In this document: in pieces, positions 1 through 9,320 of the stretch
Numbering within the stretch: the stretch's first letter is position 1
Layout: the number at the start of each line of letters is the position of its first letter
Source: Trinickia diaoshuihuensis
Lineage (GTDB): Bacteria; Pseudomonadota; Gammaproteobacteria; Burkholderiales; Burkholderiaceae
NCBI RefSeq assembly: GCF_003390925.1
Contig: NZ_QUBS01000078.1
Coordinates: 1 to 64,000, forward strand
DNA: 64,000 nucleotides
Direction of reading: 5' to 3'
Program-made: the position numbers and the translations under genes
The notes under the pieces: generated by a model
What the model was told of the DNA's origin: nothing
Databases searched by the model: none
Seen by the model: the letters and a program-made list of their open reading frames with translations, nothing else

Positions 1-1
1 C

Positions 2-1141
2 GCCAATCGAGCATGGACCGCTCCGGCTTACAGCGGCCTCGTGACCCAGATCACCGGGTACAAGCTCGTCAATTCGTTGGCCGATCTCGAGGACGTATCG
101 AACGATCTCGCCGGCAACTACGCACTGGGCAAGGACATCGACGCCAGCGCAACGAGCGACGGCTCATACGTCCCTATCGGCAGTGCCGCGCCGTTCACGG
201 GTCAATTCGACGGCCAAGGTCACGCAATCAATTCGCTGTTGTTTCAAGGCGTGGACGAAGGCGATTCGAACTCGCAACCGTTCGCGCTGGGGTTATTCGG
301 CACGCTCGGTACGAGCGCCGTGGTGCGCGATCTGAGCGTCGACGGCCGCACGTCGATTTCGAGCACCGATTTCATCAGCTCCGCGGTCGGCGCCGAAGGT
401 ATCTTGGCCGCGTACAACTACGGAACGGTGCTGCGTGTCGACGCATCGGGCAGCATCGACAATATCGGTGGTGCGATATCAAGCAACATCTTTTTCGATA
501 ACTCGCAGGCCGGCGGCCTCGTCGGCGTCAATCACGGCACCATCGAGCGCTCATCGAGCAGCGTCAATCTTCGGACGGGCGGAACGCTAGGCGGCCTCGT
601 CGGCGAGAACGACGGCCTCATTGCGCAGTCGTACACATCGGGCCCAGTGCAAGGACTCGAGCTAGACGTCGGTCCCGGCGGCAGCGGAGCGTTCACGGAA
701 GCCAGTCCGGGAGGGCTCGTCGGCACCAACAACGGGGCGATCAGCCAGTCATACGTGACGAGCGCGGTATCGAATCCTTGCGTGAATCAAAGTTGCAGCG
801 CCGCGGCGCTCGTCTATACGAACAACGGCACGATCACTCAATCGTTCGTGTCCGGGACCGGGCCGGGACCATCCGGCTTCACCGCGGCATACGGCATCGC
901 CGTCTCGAACAACGGCACGATCGCAAACGACGTGTACTGGAACAAAGACACGACGGACACCACGAGCGGCGTGGGCTCAGGCACCGGCGTTCCGGCTTCG
1001 AACGGACTCACCGCCAGCCAAATGAGCACACCGTCCTCGTTCACGGGCTACGACTTCAGCGCGAACGGCATCTGGGCGATGCCCGCCGGCGCTACTCATC
1101 CTGTTTTGCGTTGGCAACTTCAATCCGCAAACGGCGGATGA
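2..1141 (+). CDS. TpsA-like GLUG-repeat exoprotein, C-terminal part (5' truncated by window)
   Basis: The reading frame is open from the window edge: the codons before the first ATG (position 41) translate to a stretch that matches the equivalent region of the two complete paralogues downstream, so the gene starts outside the window. The visible part holds the C-terminal beta-helical region with GLUG-type repeats (recurring GLVG.N.G.I..S), one C-x4-C cysteine pair, and the same final block as its paralogues, with a conserved HPVLRWQL near the end and a terminal NGG. By family it would be an exoprotein secreted by two-partner secretion. It is the first of four tandem copies; the next begins 280 bp downstream. 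Confidence 0.85.
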   Translation, partial: ANRAWTAPAYSGLVTQITGYKLVNSLADLEDVSNDLAGNYALGKDIDASATSDGSYVPIGSAAPFTGQFDGQGHAINSLLFQGVDEGDSNSQPFALGLFGTLGTSAVVRDLSVDGRTSISSTDFISSAVGAEGILAAYNYGTVLRVDASGSIDNIGGAISSNIFFDNSQAGGLVGVNHGTIERSSSSVNLRTGGTLGGLVGENDGLIAQSYTSGPVQGLELDVGPGGSGAFTEASPGGLVGTNNGAISQSYVTSAVSNPCVNQSCSAAALVYTNNGTITQSFVSGTGPGPSGFTAAYGIAVSNNGTIANDVYWNKDTTDTTSGVGSGTGVPASNGLTASQMSTPSSFTGYDFSANGIWAMPAGATHPVLRWQLQSANGG

Positions 1142-1189
1142 TTCCGCGGCACTTCCTGCGCAAATCCGATTATTCGAAATCGATCAACA

Positions 1190-1214
1190 GGGTTACGCAA
1201 ATCTTGCGTAACCC
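1190..1214. repeat. Palindromic hairpin element, copy 1
   Basis: Perfect 11-bp inverted repeat (GGGTTACGCAA / TTGCGTAACCC) with a 3-bp spacer, followed by TTCGCATTTC. Similar hairpins occur at 22069-22097 and 31955-31985. Compared with the spacer between the next two adhesin genes (44 bp up to the shared leader), this spacer carries about 85 extra bp that include the hairpin, which suggests insertion of a repetitive element. It could also act as a terminator for the upstream gene. Confidence 0.6.
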
Positions 1215-1270
1215 TTCGCATTTCTAAACCACTGTCAACGCCGTCCAACGATTCGCTTTCATCGATCCAG

Positions 1271-1421
1271 CTTGGCGGGAACGACTGCCGTTTTGGCGGT
1301 ATGGCGTGTAGAAGAAATTCGTATGACCAATAGACTAAGGAGCGTCCCACTCGCCGAGTGGCCTGGGCGGGCTCACGCCTGAGGGCATGCGCTCGCGCAT
1401 CTATAAACAGGGGTAACCGCA
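1271..1421 (+). promoter_or_regulatory. Conserved 151-bp leader of TpsA-like gene 2
   Basis: This stretch aligns without net gaps to 3974-4124, which precedes the third gene of the array. Roughly 70% of positions match by eye, including a 19-bp identical core (1281-1299) and an identical block in the middle (TCGCCGAGTG). A short hairpin, CACTC-GCC-GAGTG, lies at about 1348-1360. It ends at the start codon with an AGGGG ribosome site. It probably contains the promoter and an untranslated leader; conservation beyond a promoter hints at a shared regulatory site or structured RNA. Confidence 0.5.
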
Positions 1422-3929
1422 ATGCTTCGATTTTTTATCAAACAACGCATGTACCGGGCATTACCGGTGCTTTCACCGATCTTCGTCGCGGTCTCGATGG
1501 CCATGCCGGGACTCGCTCAGGCAGCCGGTCCGTTGCCGAGCGGCGGGCAATTCGTGGCCGGTGCGGGTTCGATCAATGGCAATGGTCATTCGCTGACGGT
1601 CAATCAAACATCGACGCGCGGTGTCATCGATTGGAATAGCTTTTCCATCGGTAGCGGCAACGTCGTCAATATCAACAATGGTAGCGGTGCAACGCTCAAT
1701 CGCGTGACCGGTGCTACGCCATCATCGATTCTCGGCACGCTCTCCGCCAGCGGCACGCTCTATTTGGTCAATCCACAGGGAATCGTCATCGGTCGTAGCG
1801 GTGTGGTCACCACCGGAGGGCGCTTCGTTGCGTCCACGCTCGACATGGATAACGACGGGTTTATGCACAACGCCGCCCTCCAGCTCTCTAACCCGCCCGG
1901 TACTCCGAGCGGCGGCACTGTCGTCAACTTAGGCAGGATCTCATCGAGCGGCGGCGACGTGTTCCTCATTGCGAACAAAGAAGTCGATAACGTCGGCACG
2001 ATCAGCGCACCGAACGGCACCGCCGAGCTCACCGCAGGGAACCAAGTCTTGCTGCTGAACTGGCCCCAAACCAGGCAGACGTACGTGGAAATCGGCAGCG
2101 GCGGTAAGGTCGTCAATCGCGGCACCGTCGAAGCAGCGCAAATCACCCTGCAAGCAGCGGACGGAAACATTTATGCGCTGGCCGGCAACCACTCGGTTCT
2201 ACGTGCGACTGGCACCTCTATACGTGACGGCCATGTCTGGCTCCGTGCCGACACCGGTCGCATATGGATGGACGGTACCGTGGAAGCGCAAAACGCCGAC
2301 GGCAGCGGCGGCATCGTCGAAAGCTATGCGGCTAGGTACCGGCTCGCCGGCGGCCCGACGGTCAAAGCAAGCGAATGGAATATCGGCGCGCCCAGCTTCA
2401 CGATCGACCGCTTGGTCGCCCCCATCTTCCAGAGCAACCTTGCTCGGGGCACGTCGATCAATCTGCAAACGTCCGCTCAAGATGGGGCGAGCGGCGATAT
2501 CGACGTCGCTTCAAGCATTCGCTGGACCGGCGCCGCGTCGCTCACGCTCGGCGCGTATCACTCATTGACGATCGAAGCGGCCGCGTATCTCAAGAATTCC
2601 GGGACCGGGAATTTGACGCTGTATGCCGATGCCGAAGGGAAAGACAACGGCGGCAGCGTCACGAATAAAGGCACCGTCGACTGGTCGGCGAGTCGCGGCA
2701 TCGTCAGCGCGTTTTACGACATGAACGGCACCTACACGCCCGGCAAGATTCTCGCAAACAAATCGTGGACCGCCCCCGCCGACAGCGGCCTCGTGACACA
2801 ATTCACCGGTTACAAGCTAGTCAATTCGTTGGCCGATCTGGAAAACATCAACGCCGATCTGGCCGGCAACTATGCGCTAGGCAGGGACATCTATGCGGAC
2901 GCAACGAGCGACGGCTCGTACGTCCAATTGGCAGGCAACGGCACGGCGTTCACGGGACAGTTCGACGGACAGGGCCACTCTGTCTATTCGTTCACGATGC
3001 ACGGCTCCGGTGGGCAGGCGGTAGGAATGTTCGGGCTGCTCGGCAAGAGCGCGGTGGTGCGCGATTTGAACGTGAGCGGCAACGTCTCCATCACCCCTGA
3101 CGACGACAACGCCGAAACCGGCGTCGAGGGAATCTTGGCTAGCGAGAACGACGGGACGATCCTGCGCGTCAACACGTCCGGCAGCGTGCAGGATGTATTT
3201 ACGATGAACGATGACGCTACGGCAGGTGGACTCGTCGGCGTGAACCGAGGCACCATCGAGCGGTCGAGCAGTTCCGCCGCCGTCACGTCGGGATACGGTG
3301 GCGGCCTCGTCGGCGAAAACGACGGACTGATCTCCCGGTCGTTCGCCACCGGCCAAGTATCGGGAGCCGGCGGCAAGGGGACGACCGGAAACCCGGGCGG
3401 ACTCGTTAGCACGAACAACGGCACGATCACCCAGTCCTACGCAACGGGCGCAGTGACCCCGGGATGTAGCGAATTCGCTTGCAGTCCCGCCGGCGGGCTC
3501 GTCAACAGCAATAACGGAACGATCACCGAGTCGTATGCGACAGGCAACGTGTCCACCGGATGCACCGGCGGCTTTCTGCCGGGCTGCGGCGGCGCGGGCG
3601 GACTGGTTGCATATAACTCCGGGACGATCAGTCAGTCGTTCGAGACGGGCGCGGTATCCGGGGCAAACGACGTAACGTTCGGCCTCGCTTGGTACAACAC
3701 CGGGACGATCGGCAATGACGTCTATTGGAATGCCGACGTGAACCAGTATCTGCCTGGCGTTGGAAGCGGCACGCCCGTTCCTGCTTCGAACGGACTGACG
3801 ACGGCGCAAATGAGCCAGGCCTCGTCTTTCGCCGGCTATGACTTCGGACCGAACGGTGTCTGGGCCATGCCGGTCAACGGCACCCATCCCGTGTTGCAAT
3901 GGCAGCTCGAATCGGCAAATGGGGGTTGA
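1422..3929 (+). CDS. TpsA-like filamentous-haemagglutinin/GLUG exoprotein (835 aa)
   Basis: Predicted secreted adhesin-like exoprotein of a two-partner secretion system. Residues 1 to about 35 form a long signal peptide ending in AQAAG. Residues about 36-150 are the TPS (haemagglutination-activity) domain with the hallmark IDWNSFSIG and NPQGIVIG motifs. A beta-helical middle follows, and about residues 560-770 contain GLUG repeats. Two cysteine pairs lie in the repeats (one C-x4-C, one C-x8-C). The protein is short for the family and has no C-terminal toxin domain. Start chosen at the ATG that follows AGGGG and precedes the signal peptide. The partner TpsB is not in the window. Confidence 0.88.
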   Translation: MLRFFIKQRMYRALPVLSPIFVAVSMAMPGLAQAAGPLPSGGQFVAGAGSINGNGHSLTVNQTSTRGVIDWNSFSIGSGNVVNINNGSGATLNRVTGATPSSILGTLSASGTLYLVNPQGIVIGRSGVVTTGGRFVASTLDMDNDGFMHNAALQLSNPPGTPSGGTVVNLGRISSSGGDVFLIANKEVDNVGTISAPNGTAELTAGNQVLLLNWPQTRQTYVEIGSGGKVVNRGTVEAAQITLQAADGNIYALAGNHSVLRATGTSIRDGHVWLRADTGRIWMDGTVEAQNADGSGGIVESYAARYRLAGGPTVKASEWNIGAPSFTIDRLVAPIFQSNLARGTSINLQTSAQDGASGDIDVASSIRWTGAASLTLGAYHSLTIEAAAYLKNSGTGNLTLYADAEGKDNGGSVTNKGTVDWSASRGIVSAFYDMNGTYTPGKILANKSWTAPADSGLVTQFTGYKLVNSLADLENINADLAGNYALGRDIYADATSDGSYVQLAGNGTAFTGQFDGQGHSVYSFTMHGSGGQAVGMFGLLGKSAVVRDLNVSGNVSITPDDDNAETGVEGILASENDGTILRVNTSGSVQDVFTMNDDATAGGLVGVNRGTIERSSSSAAVTSGYGGGLVGENDGLISRSFATGQVSGAGGKGTTGNPGGLVSTNNGTITQSYATGAVTPGCSEFACSPAGGLVNSNNGTITESYATGNVSTGCTGGFLPGCGGAGGLVAYNSGTISQSFETGAVSGANDVTFGLAWYNTGTIGNDVYWNADVNQYLPGVGSGTPVPASNGLTTAQMSQASSFAGYDFGPNGVWAMPVNGTHPVLQWQLESANGG

Positions 3930-3973
3930 ACCGCGGCGCTGCCTGCCGGTAATCGACGCGCCTGTTCCTGAGA

Positions 3974-4124
3974 CTTGGCGAGAACGACTGCCGTTTTGGC
4001 GGCGCTGGCGCTGGAAGTCATTTGTCTGACGCATAAACTAAGAAGCATCGCATTCGCCGAGTGGTTCGTACGGCTACACGCCTACGGGCATGTGGCCGTG
4101 CGTCGAATAACAAGGGAGACAGCG
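3974..4124 (+). promoter_or_regulatory. Conserved 151-bp leader of TpsA-like gene 3
   Basis: Second copy of the leader at 1271-1421, with the same length and the same order of conserved blocks, ending in an AAGGGAG ribosome site before the ATG at 4125. The frame of the downstream gene happens to stay open through this leader from an ATG at 3975, but conservation as non-coding DNA between the two genes argues against translation of it. Gene 4 of the array lacks such a leader and is probably co-transcribed from here. Confidence 0.5.
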
Positions 4125-6647
4125 ATGCTTGATAGCTCAGGCAGTTTAGAACGCGCCGCGCGATTACCCGCGTTCACTCCTGCTTTATTGGCGCTACTAC
4201 TCGTCATCTCGGGAGCGGCCCAAGCGGCCGGGGCCTTGCCGCAGGACGGACGGTTCGTAGGCGGCGCAGGGTCGATCAGCAGCAACGCCACGTCGCTCAC
4301 GGTCAACCAGACATCGAGTCGCGGGATTATCGATTGGGGCAGCTTTTCCATCGGCAGCGGCAATCACGTCAACATCGAGAACGGCTCCGGTGCTACGCTG
4401 AACCGCGTCACGGGTGCGGCCCCCTCATACATCGACGGCTCCCTGTCGGGTACCGGGAGCGTTTATTTGATCAATTCGCAAGGGATCGTCATCGGTCAGA
4501 GCGGTGTCGTTTCCACCGGTGGCCGCTTCGTCGCATCGACATTGGATGTCGATAACGACACGTTCATGAATGGCGGTCCGCTCACCTTCACGGGCACGGG
4601 AGGACTGCCGAGCGACTGGAACGGTTGGGTCGTCAACCTCGGAAAGGTCTCGTCGAGCGGCGGTGATGTATTCCTCATCGCGAACCTCCAGGTCCAAAAC
4701 GTCGGCACTATCAGTTCGCCGCATGGATCGACGGAACTTGCCGCGGGTCAGCAGGTGCTGCTCCAAGACTCGGCGGCAGGCCGGCAGTTGTTCGTGCAAA
4801 GAACCTTGTACGGCAATACCGTCGTCAATCGCGGCACCATCGAAGCCGCTCAGATCGATCTGCAAGTCGTGGACGGTAACGTCTATGCGTTGGCCGGAAA
4901 TCACTCGTTGCTGCGCGCAACCGGCACCGAGACGCGGGACGGGCACATCTGGCTCGTGGCCGGCACCGGTAGAGTGTGGATGGACGGCAAGTTCGAAGCG
5001 AGCAACGCCGACGGTAGCGGCGGCATCGTCGACACGAACGCCGCTAGGTTACGGATTGCGGGCGGCCCGACCGTACAGGCGAGCCAATGGAATATCACCG
5101 TACCGAGCCTCACGATCGACGGCTTAACCGCACCGGTCTTTCAGAGCAACCTGAATCGCGGGACCTCGATCAACCTACAAGCGACAGGTAGCGGCGGCGC
5201 GAGCGGCGATATCGACGTTGCCTCCAGCATTCACTGGGGCGGCGCCGCATCGCTCACGCTCGGCGCTTATCACTCGTTGACGATCGAAGCGGCGGCGTCT
5301 TTAAAGAATTGCGGCGCGGGCAACTTGACGCTGCGCGGCGACTCTCAAGCGATCGATAACGGGGGCAGCATCACGAACAACGGTTCCGTCGATTGGTCGG
5401 CCAGCCACGGCATCGTCAGCGCGTTCTATGACATGAACGGCACGTACACGCCAGGCACGATGCTCGCGAACACATCCTGGACGTCTCCCGCGTACAGCGG
5501 TCTGGTGACGCAAATCACGGGCTATAAGCTCGTCAATTCATTGGCCGATCTAGAGAACGTCAATGCGGATCTCGCGGGCAACTATGCGCTTGGAAAAGAC
5601 ATCGATGCGAGCGCAACTAGCAACGGGTCATATGTTCAAGTGGGGGGAAAGGGCGCCCCGTTCACCGGGCAATTCGACGGGCAAGGGCACACCGTCGACT
5701 CATTAACGATGGAAGGGATTGACGTATCGCTCGGCATGTTCGGCGTGCTGGGCACGAGCGCGGTGGTGCGCGACTTGAACATCGATGGCACTGCGTCGAA
5801 TCTTTACACCAGCGAACTAACGAATTACGAAGGTCTTTTAGCCAGCGAGAACGATGGGACTATCTTGCGCGTCCATACGTCCGGCACCCTGATGAATCAA
5901 TCTATGATCGCCGATGACTCGACTGTCGGCGGACTGGTGGGCATAAACCGCGGCACGATCGAGCACTCCAGCAGCGCGGCGACCATCGTGGGTGGAACGG
6001 CGGGAGGACTGGTCGGCGAAAACGATGGTCTGGTCCTTCGATCGTATGCGACTGGAGCCGTCGCCGCCACGGACAGTGCGAACCAGATCGCATCGCCGGG
6101 CGGGCTCGTCGGCACCAACAATGGAACGGTCGATGAATCGTATGCAACGGGTTTCGTGGACACCGGTTGCAATCACGATGATTGCGCTGGAACCGGGGGA
6201 CTGGTCGGTACCAACAACGGGACAATCAGTCGCTCTTACGCAACGGGCGATGTGGGGTCCGAGTGCGGTCTCTATGACTGCGGTGGCGCGGGCGGGCTCG
6301 TCGCTTACAACTACGGCACGATCAGTCAGTCGTTCGCCGACGGCGTGGTGCGCGCGCAATCGGGTCCCGCGGAGGGCGACGCAACGGTGGCCGGGCCGTA
6401 CGGCCTAGCCTGGGTCAACAAAGGCACGATCGCAAGCGACGTGTATTGGAACAAGGACGCGTCGCCGGTCCCCGGCGTGGGAACGGGCACCATGGTTCCG
6501 GCTGCGAACGGGCTAACCGCGACACAAATGAGGACAGCTTCGTCCTTCGCCGGATACGACTTCGGCCCGAACGGCGCATGGGCCATGCCCGCTAACGGCA
6601 GTCATCCCGTGTTGCGGTGGCAATTGCAGTCTGCGAACGGAGGCTGA
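4125..6647 (+). CDS. TpsA-like filamentous-haemagglutinin/GLUG exoprotein (840 aa)
   Basis: Third member of the tandem array. It has a signal peptide (about 45 residues, ending in GAAQAAG), a TPS domain with IDWGSFSIG and a variant NSQGIVIG motif, a beta-helical middle, and C-terminal GLUG repeats containing two C-x4-C pairs. The C-terminal block matches the other copies. I chose the ATG at 4125 rather than 3975: it has AAGGGAG upstream, gives a normal signal peptide directly, and leaves the conserved leader untranslated. Its stop is only 5 bp before the next gene, so the two are probably one operon. Confidence 0.88.
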   Translation: MLDSSGSLERAARLPAFTPALLALLLVISGAAQAAGALPQDGRFVGGAGSISSNATSLTVNQTSSRGIIDWGSFSIGSGNHVNIENGSGATLNRVTGAAPSYIDGSLSGTGSVYLINSQGIVIGQSGVVSTGGRFVASTLDVDNDTFMNGGPLTFTGTGGLPSDWNGWVVNLGKVSSSGGDVFLIANLQVQNVGTISSPHGSTELAAGQQVLLQDSAAGRQLFVQRTLYGNTVVNRGTIEAAQIDLQVVDGNVYALAGNHSLLRATGTETRDGHIWLVAGTGRVWMDGKFEASNADGSGGIVDTNAARLRIAGGPTVQASQWNITVPSLTIDGLTAPVFQSNLNRGTSINLQATGSGGASGDIDVASSIHWGGAASLTLGAYHSLTIEAAASLKNCGAGNLTLRGDSQAIDNGGSITNNGSVDWSASHGIVSAFYDMNGTYTPGTMLANTSWTSPAYSGLVTQITGYKLVNSLADLENVNADLAGNYALGKDIDASATSNGSYVQVGGKGAPFTGQFDGQGHTVDSLTMEGIDVSLGMFGVLGTSAVVRDLNIDGTASNLYTSELTNYEGLLASENDGTILRVHTSGTLMNQSMIADDSTVGGLVGINRGTIEHSSSAATIVGGTAGGLVGENDGLVLRSYATGAVAATDSANQIASPGGLVGTNNGTVDESYATGFVDTGCNHDDCAGTGGLVGTNNGTISRSYATGDVGSECGLYDCGGAGGLVAYNYGTISQSFADGVVRAQSGPAEGDATVAGPYGLAWVNKGTIASDVYWNKDASPVPGVGTGTMVPAANGLTATQMRTASSFAGYDFGPNGAWAMPANGSHPVLRWQLQSANGG

Positions 6648-6652
6648 TACCG

Positions 6653-9178
6653 ATGCTCGGAACCGCACACCGCAAGAACGGCGCTCCACGGCCACCAGCC
6701 CTCGCCCCCATCGTGCTGGCATTGACGCTCGTACTACCAGGACCGTCCCAAGCGGCCGGTGCCTTGCCGCAAGATGGACGGTTCCTAGCCGGCGCAGGAA
6801 CGATCAGCAGCAACGGCACCTCGCTCACGGTCAACCAAACATCGAGTCGTGGGATTATCGATTGGCGCAGCTTTTCTATCGGCGGCGGTAATCAAGTCAA
6901 GATCGCCAACGGCGCCGGGGCGACGCTCAACCGAGTGACAGGTGCGGATCCGTCGTATATCTACGGCGCGCTCTCGGGCACCGGTAGTGTTTACCTAATC
7001 AATTCGCAAGGCATCTTGATCGGACCCAGCGGAGTCGTGACCACAGGCGGCCGTTTCGTCGCCTCGACCCTGGAAGTCGATAACGACGCGTTCATGAACG
7101 GCGGCGCGCTCACCTTCTCCGGCACCTCCGGACTGCCCAGCGACCTGAACGGCAGACTCATCAATCTAGGCAAGATTGCGTCGAGCGGCGGCGATGTGTT
7201 CCTGTTTGCGAACGGCGAAGTCGACAACGTCGGCACGATTAGCGCCGCGAACGGCTCGGTCGAACTTGCGGCCGGCCAACAGATTCTGCTGCAAGATTCG
7301 AAGCAAAGCCGGCAGGTGTTCGTGCAACGAGGCAGCGTCTACAACACCGTCGTCAATCGCGGCGACATAGAGGCGGCGCAAATCAGTTTGCAAGTGGCCG
7401 ATGGAAATGTCTATGCATTAGCCGGCAATCACTCGGTGTTGCGGGCAACCGGTACCGCGACGAGGGACGGCCATGTTTGGCTCGTCGCCGATGCGGGCCG
7501 GGTCTGGATCGACGGTGTCGTCGAGGCACGCAACGCCGACGGTCAGGGCGGCACCGTCGACACCAATGCTGCGACGCTACGGATCGCGGGTGGCCCGACG
7601 ATCACGGCAGGCCAATGGAATATCACGATGCCTAGCTTTACCATCGATGCCTTAGCTTCACCTGTATTCCAGAACAATCTCGATGCGGGGACCTCGATCA
7701 ACGTCCATGCCACGGGCGCAAGCGGCGCGGCCGGCGATATCGATGTGGCCTCGGGTATTCGCTGGAACGGTGCGGCTTCGCTCACGCTCGACGCCTATCG
7801 CTCGTTGACCATCGAAGCGGCGGCCTATTTGAAGAATAGCGGGACGGGCAACATGACGCTGCGTGCCGATTCGAGCGCGATCGATAACGGCGGCAGCATC
7901 ACGAACAACGGTACGGTGGATTGGTCGACCAGCACAGGCATCGTCAGCGCGTTGTACGACATGAACGGCACCTATGCGCCCGGCAAAATGTCGTCCAACG
8001 CATCATGGATCGCTCCGAGCCAAAGCGGCCTTCTCACGCAGATCACGGGCTATCGGCTCGTCAATTCGTTGACGGACCTCGAAAACATCAATACCGGCCT
8101 AACGGGTAACTACGCGCTCGGCAAGGACATCGATGCGAGCGCAACGAGCAACGGTTCGTATATTCAAATCGGAGGGAACGGCACGCCGTTCACCGGGCAA
8201 TTCGATGGCAGGGGCCATACCGTCCGTTCGCTGACGATGGCAGGCGTCGATACGAACCAAGGTATGTTTGGTGTGCTCGGGTCGAGCGCGGTAGTGCGCG
8301 ACTTACAGATCGAGGGGAATGTATCGAACAGACTCGATAGTGGCGAAGTCGTCCAAGGCGAGGAAGGCCTCTTAGCCAGCGAGAACGACGGCTTGATCCT
8401 GCGCGTCGGCACGTCCGGCAGCATCCGAAACGACGACACGCATTGGGACGGCACGTTTGTCGGCGGGCTCGTCGCCGTGAACCACGGCACGATCATACGC
8501 TCGAGCAGTACGGCGGCAGTGAGGAGCGGCACAGCCGGCGGCCTTGTCGCCAAAAATGATGGCCTCATCGTTCAATCGTATGCGACAGGCGCCGTCGCTA
8601 CCACGAACGGATTGATCGTCAATAGCCCTCCAGGGGGGCTCGTCGCCACCAACTACGGCACCATCGATCAATCATATGCGACCGGCGCAGTGGATACCGG
8701 TTGCGCGCAAGAAGAGTGTGCAGGAACCGGAGGACTCGTCGGCACCAATTTCGGGACCATCACCCGATCCTATGCCACCGGCGCTGTCACGTCCCGTTGC
8801 GGGCTCAATCGTTGCGGGGGTGCCGGCGGGCTTGCGGCCCTCAATTTCGGCGTGATCAGTCAGTCGTTCTCGACCGGTGTCGTGCGTGCGCAAGAAGGCT
8901 ACTCGGACCTGTACCGGGTGGCCGGACCATACGGGTTGGCGTGGGTCAATCAAGGCGCGATCACGAGCGACGTCTATTGGAACAAGGATGCATCACCGGT
9001 TCCAGGCGTTGGAGACGGCAGCGCGGTTTCGGCTTCCAACGGGCTCACCGGGGCGCAAATGAGCATGCCTTCGTCCTTCGCCGGATACGACTTCGGCCCG
9101 AACGGCGTGTGGGCCATGCCCGCCAACGGGAGTCACCCCGTATTGCGGTGGCAATTGGAATCGGAGAACGGCGGTTGA
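6653..9178 (+). CDS. TpsA-like filamentous-haemagglutinin/GLUG exoprotein (841 aa)
   Basis: Fourth member of the array and closest to the third. It has a signal peptide ending in PSQAAG, a TPS domain with IDWRSFSIG and NSQGILIG, a beta-helix, and GLUG repeats with two C-x4-C pairs. Start chosen at 6653: a GGAGG ribosome site at 6639-6643, inside the last codons of the preceding gene, sits 9 bp upstream, suggesting translational coupling. An in-frame ATG at 6617 has no such site and would put extra residues before the signal peptide. No transporter or toxin/immunity gene follows. Confidence 0.88.
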   Translation: MLGTAHRKNGAPRPPALAPIVLALTLVLPGPSQAAGALPQDGRFLAGAGTISSNGTSLTVNQTSSRGIIDWRSFSIGGGNQVKIANGAGATLNRVTGADPSYIYGALSGTGSVYLINSQGILIGPSGVVTTGGRFVASTLEVDNDAFMNGGALTFSGTSGLPSDLNGRLINLGKIASSGGDVFLFANGEVDNVGTISAANGSVELAAGQQILLQDSKQSRQVFVQRGSVYNTVVNRGDIEAAQISLQVADGNVYALAGNHSVLRATGTATRDGHVWLVADAGRVWIDGVVEARNADGQGGTVDTNAATLRIAGGPTITAGQWNITMPSFTIDALASPVFQNNLDAGTSINVHATGASGAAGDIDVASGIRWNGAASLTLDAYRSLTIEAAAYLKNSGTGNMTLRADSSAIDNGGSITNNGTVDWSTSTGIVSALYDMNGTYAPGKMSSNASWIAPSQSGLLTQITGYRLVNSLTDLENINTGLTGNYALGKDIDASATSNGSYIQIGGNGTPFTGQFDGRGHTVRSLTMAGVDTNQGMFGVLGSSAVVRDLQIEGNVSNRLDSGEVVQGEEGLLASENDGLILRVGTSGSIRNDDTHWDGTFVGGLVAVNHGTIIRSSSTAAVRSGTAGGLVAKNDGLIVQSYATGAVATTNGLIVNSPPGGLVATNYGTIDQSYATGAVDTGCAQEECAGTGGLVGTNFGTITRSYATGAVTSRCGLNRCGGAGGLAALNFGVISQSFSTGVVRAQEGYSDLYRVAGPYGLAWVNQGAITSDVYWNKDASPVPGVGDGSAVSASNGLTGAQMSMPSSFAGYDFGPNGVWAMPANGSHPVLRWQLESENGG

Positions 9179-9320
9179 TGGTTTTTTGGGTCGATTGATT
9201 TGGAGATGCACGGCTCGTGCTTAGGATGAGCGCAAAGCGGGACACCGATTCATAGCGTTAGAATGGCCCGGCGCCGTTATTTAAAGGCGCTATTCACCGT
9301 TCCGACAACCGGAGTCCCTG

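Noticed and set aside
2877-4034. Long minus-strand frame opposite the second adhesin gene
   Set aside because: It mirrors a strongly coding plus-strand gene, has Arg-rich shadow composition and no ribosome site or family resemblance.
9271-9290. GCGCC...GGCGC hairpin upstream of the LysE gene as a riboswitch
   Set aside because: Only a 5-bp stem with no conserved riboswitch motif; too weak to call.
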